A DNA stretch of 23,488 bases from a virus. The stretch is from IMG/VR virus record IMGVR_UViG_3300009184_000226, positions 1 through 23,488 of that record. One strand, written 5' to 3'. Positions 22,524 to 23,488 of this stretch are shown here, in pieces. Numbering within the stretch: the first letter of the stretch is position 1; each line of letters opens with the position of its first letter. The translations under genes and the position numbers were made by a program. The notes below the pieces were generated by a model. It worked only from the letters and a program-made list of their open reading frames with translations. It was not told the DNA's origin and did no database searches.

Positions 22524-23488
22524 GTGTCTAAAACATTATTAGTAGACGGAAATAATTTATTGAAAATTGGATTTCATGGTGTTAGGGATTTCTACCATAA
22601 TGGAAAACACGTTGGTGGTGTTTGGCACTTTCTAAATACTCTTCGAAAATTTTTAGAAGAACATAATTACAATAAAGTTGTTGTGTTTTGGGATTCTAAA
22701 ACATCATCTTCACAAAGAAGATTGATATATCCAAAGTATAAGTTAAATCGTAAATCATCAGAAACCGAATCAAAAGAGGAGTCTTTTTTAGAACAAAAAC
22801 AAAGGGTTAAACAATACCTTGAAGAGATGTTTGTAAGACAACTGGAGACAGAACATGCTGAAGCTGATGACTTAATCGCACATTACTGTAAAGTGTCGTT
22901 AGATGAAGAGAAAACGATATTTTCAAGTGATAGAGATTTAACTCAACTTATATCTGAAAAAGTATCAATTTATTCGCCATCCACAAAACAATATTATGGT
23001 ATTAATAACAAAATAAAACTTCACGATATTGAAGTTCCATACTATAATGTTAAAACAATTAAAATTCTCACAGGAGATAGTTCCGATAATATTGATGGAA
23101 TATTTTATTTGGGAGAAAAAACATTAATCAAATTATTTCCTGAGCTACTTGAAGATAGAGTCGAATTGTCCTTTATTTTACAAAAAGGAGATCAACTCTT
23201 AAAAGAAGAAAAAGGAAATGTTGCTCTTCAAAACTTATTAAGTGGTAAAACAAAAGAGGGTATATTCGGAGATGAATTTTTTGAAATAAACAAAAAACTT
23301 GTCGATTTGGATGAACCCCTTTTAAATGAAGAGGAAAAAGAATTGGTGGGACTATATTACTCTGAATCGTTGGATCCAGATGGAAGAGGGTATAGAAATC
23401 TAATTCGAATGATGATGGAGGACGGGTTTTTTAAATACTTACCAAAGGGTGACGACGCTTGGGTGAGTTTTTTAAAACCATTTTTAAA
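22524..23488 (+). CDS. rnh: RNase H / FEN-like 5'-3' nuclease (T4 Rnh-like), 3' end missing
   Basis: About 321 codons are visible with no stop before the right edge; T4 RNase H is 305 aa, so the protein is nearly complete or slightly longer. It removes RNA primers and trims flaps from the lagging strand. FEN motifs with acidic metal ligands are: LLVDGNNLL (Asp8), VVFWDSK followed by an Arg/Lys-rich RRLIYPKYKLNR arch region, AEADDLI (Glu113, Asp115, Asp116), SSDRDLTQL (Asp136, Asp138), and the helix-hairpin motif TGDSSDNIDGI..LGEKTL (Asp185, Asp188). The start is GTG 22524: an in-frame TAG lies at 22518-22520 and no ATG precedes the conserved motif. It is preceded by AGAGA and follows uvsX closely. 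Confidence 0.9.
   Translation, partial: MSKTLLVDGNNLLKIGFHGVRDFYHNGKHVGGVWHFLNTLRKFLEEHNYNKVVVFWDSKTSSSQRRLIYPKYKLNRKSSETESKEESFLEQKQRVKQYLEEMFVRQLETEHAEADDLIAHYCKVSLDEEKTIFSSDRDLTQLISEKVSIYSPSTKQYYGINNKIKLHDIEVPYYNVKTIKILTGDSSDNIDGIFYLGEKTLIKLFPELLEDRVELSFILQKGDQLLKEEKGNVALQNLLSGKTKEGIFGDEFFEINKKLVDLDEPLLNEEEKELVGLYYSESLDPDGRGYRNLIRMMMEDGFFKYLPKGDDAWVSFLKPFL

Noticed and set aside
1-23488. tRNA genes, insertion sequences or integrase genes
   Set aside because: No cloverleaf-like sequence, transposase motif or terminal inverted repeats were noticed; all gaps between genes are under about 110 bases.

Overview
The window is a continuous piece of an AT-rich, T4-type contractile-tailed phage genome (myovirus-like). 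All genes lie on the + strand, and the two outermost genes run off the window. The tail part is assigned from family hallmarks: a sheath C-terminal domain, a gp19-size tube protein, a tape-measure-like protein, gp48/gp54-type and gp53-type baseplate proteins and a hub-type domain. The right-hand part carries gp32, UvsX and RNase H homologues. A Bacteroidota (flavobacterium-like) host is inferred. No gene start has a clear Shine-Dalgarno sequence and leaders are A/T-rich. The promoter before gene 32 fits both TTGACA-17-TATATT and the Bacteroidota TTG/TAnnTTTG pattern. The gp32-like protein ends in a bacterial SSB-type ELPF tip.

Layout: 1-2967 is an unusually large tail sheath with Pro/Thr linkers, followed by a terminator. 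3040-3870 is a HAD-fold hydrolase sitting between sheath and tube. 3977-4465 is the tail tube, followed by a terminator. 4548-5321 is a T4 gp26-like baseplate/chaperone gene whose reading appears to continue in the +1 frame to 5460. 5481-7283 is the tape-measure-like protein. 7317-12374 is a giant gp48/gp54-like baseplate protein with an embedded OmpA-like domain. 12379-12702 is a gp53-like wedge protein. 12692-19288 is a giant hub-type baseplate protein. 19331-20224 holds two small genes of unknown role, followed by a strong terminator. 20331-21197 is gp32 (ssDNA-binding protein), followed by a terminator. 21273-21494 is a small coiled-coil-like protein, 21494-22501 is UvsX recombinase, and from 22524 to the edge is a GTG-started RNase H/FEN 5'-nuclease.

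The left 20 kb builds the tail: the tape measure sets length on the baseplate/hub, the tube polymerises from the gp48/54-like cap, and the sheath surrounds it. The right 3 kb is a replication/recombination module in which gp32 coats ssDNA, UvsX drives strand exchange and RNase H removes primers. The two modules are separated by a hairpin terminator at 20230-20258 and a host-like promoter at 20268-20298.

The most noteworthy observations are: (i) a probable translational frameshift at TTTTTTC (5295-5301) in the gp26-like gene, in the tube / chaperone / tape-measure position where other tailed phages use frameshifted tail assembly chaperones; (ii) an OmpA-like domain with conserved spacing and Arg but a changed Asp, inserted in a baseplate protein; (iii) a cysteine-free gp32 with a bacterial SSB-like tail; (iv) a repeated TATTTATA/T motif before several structural genes, which is the reverse complement of the T4 late promoter box.
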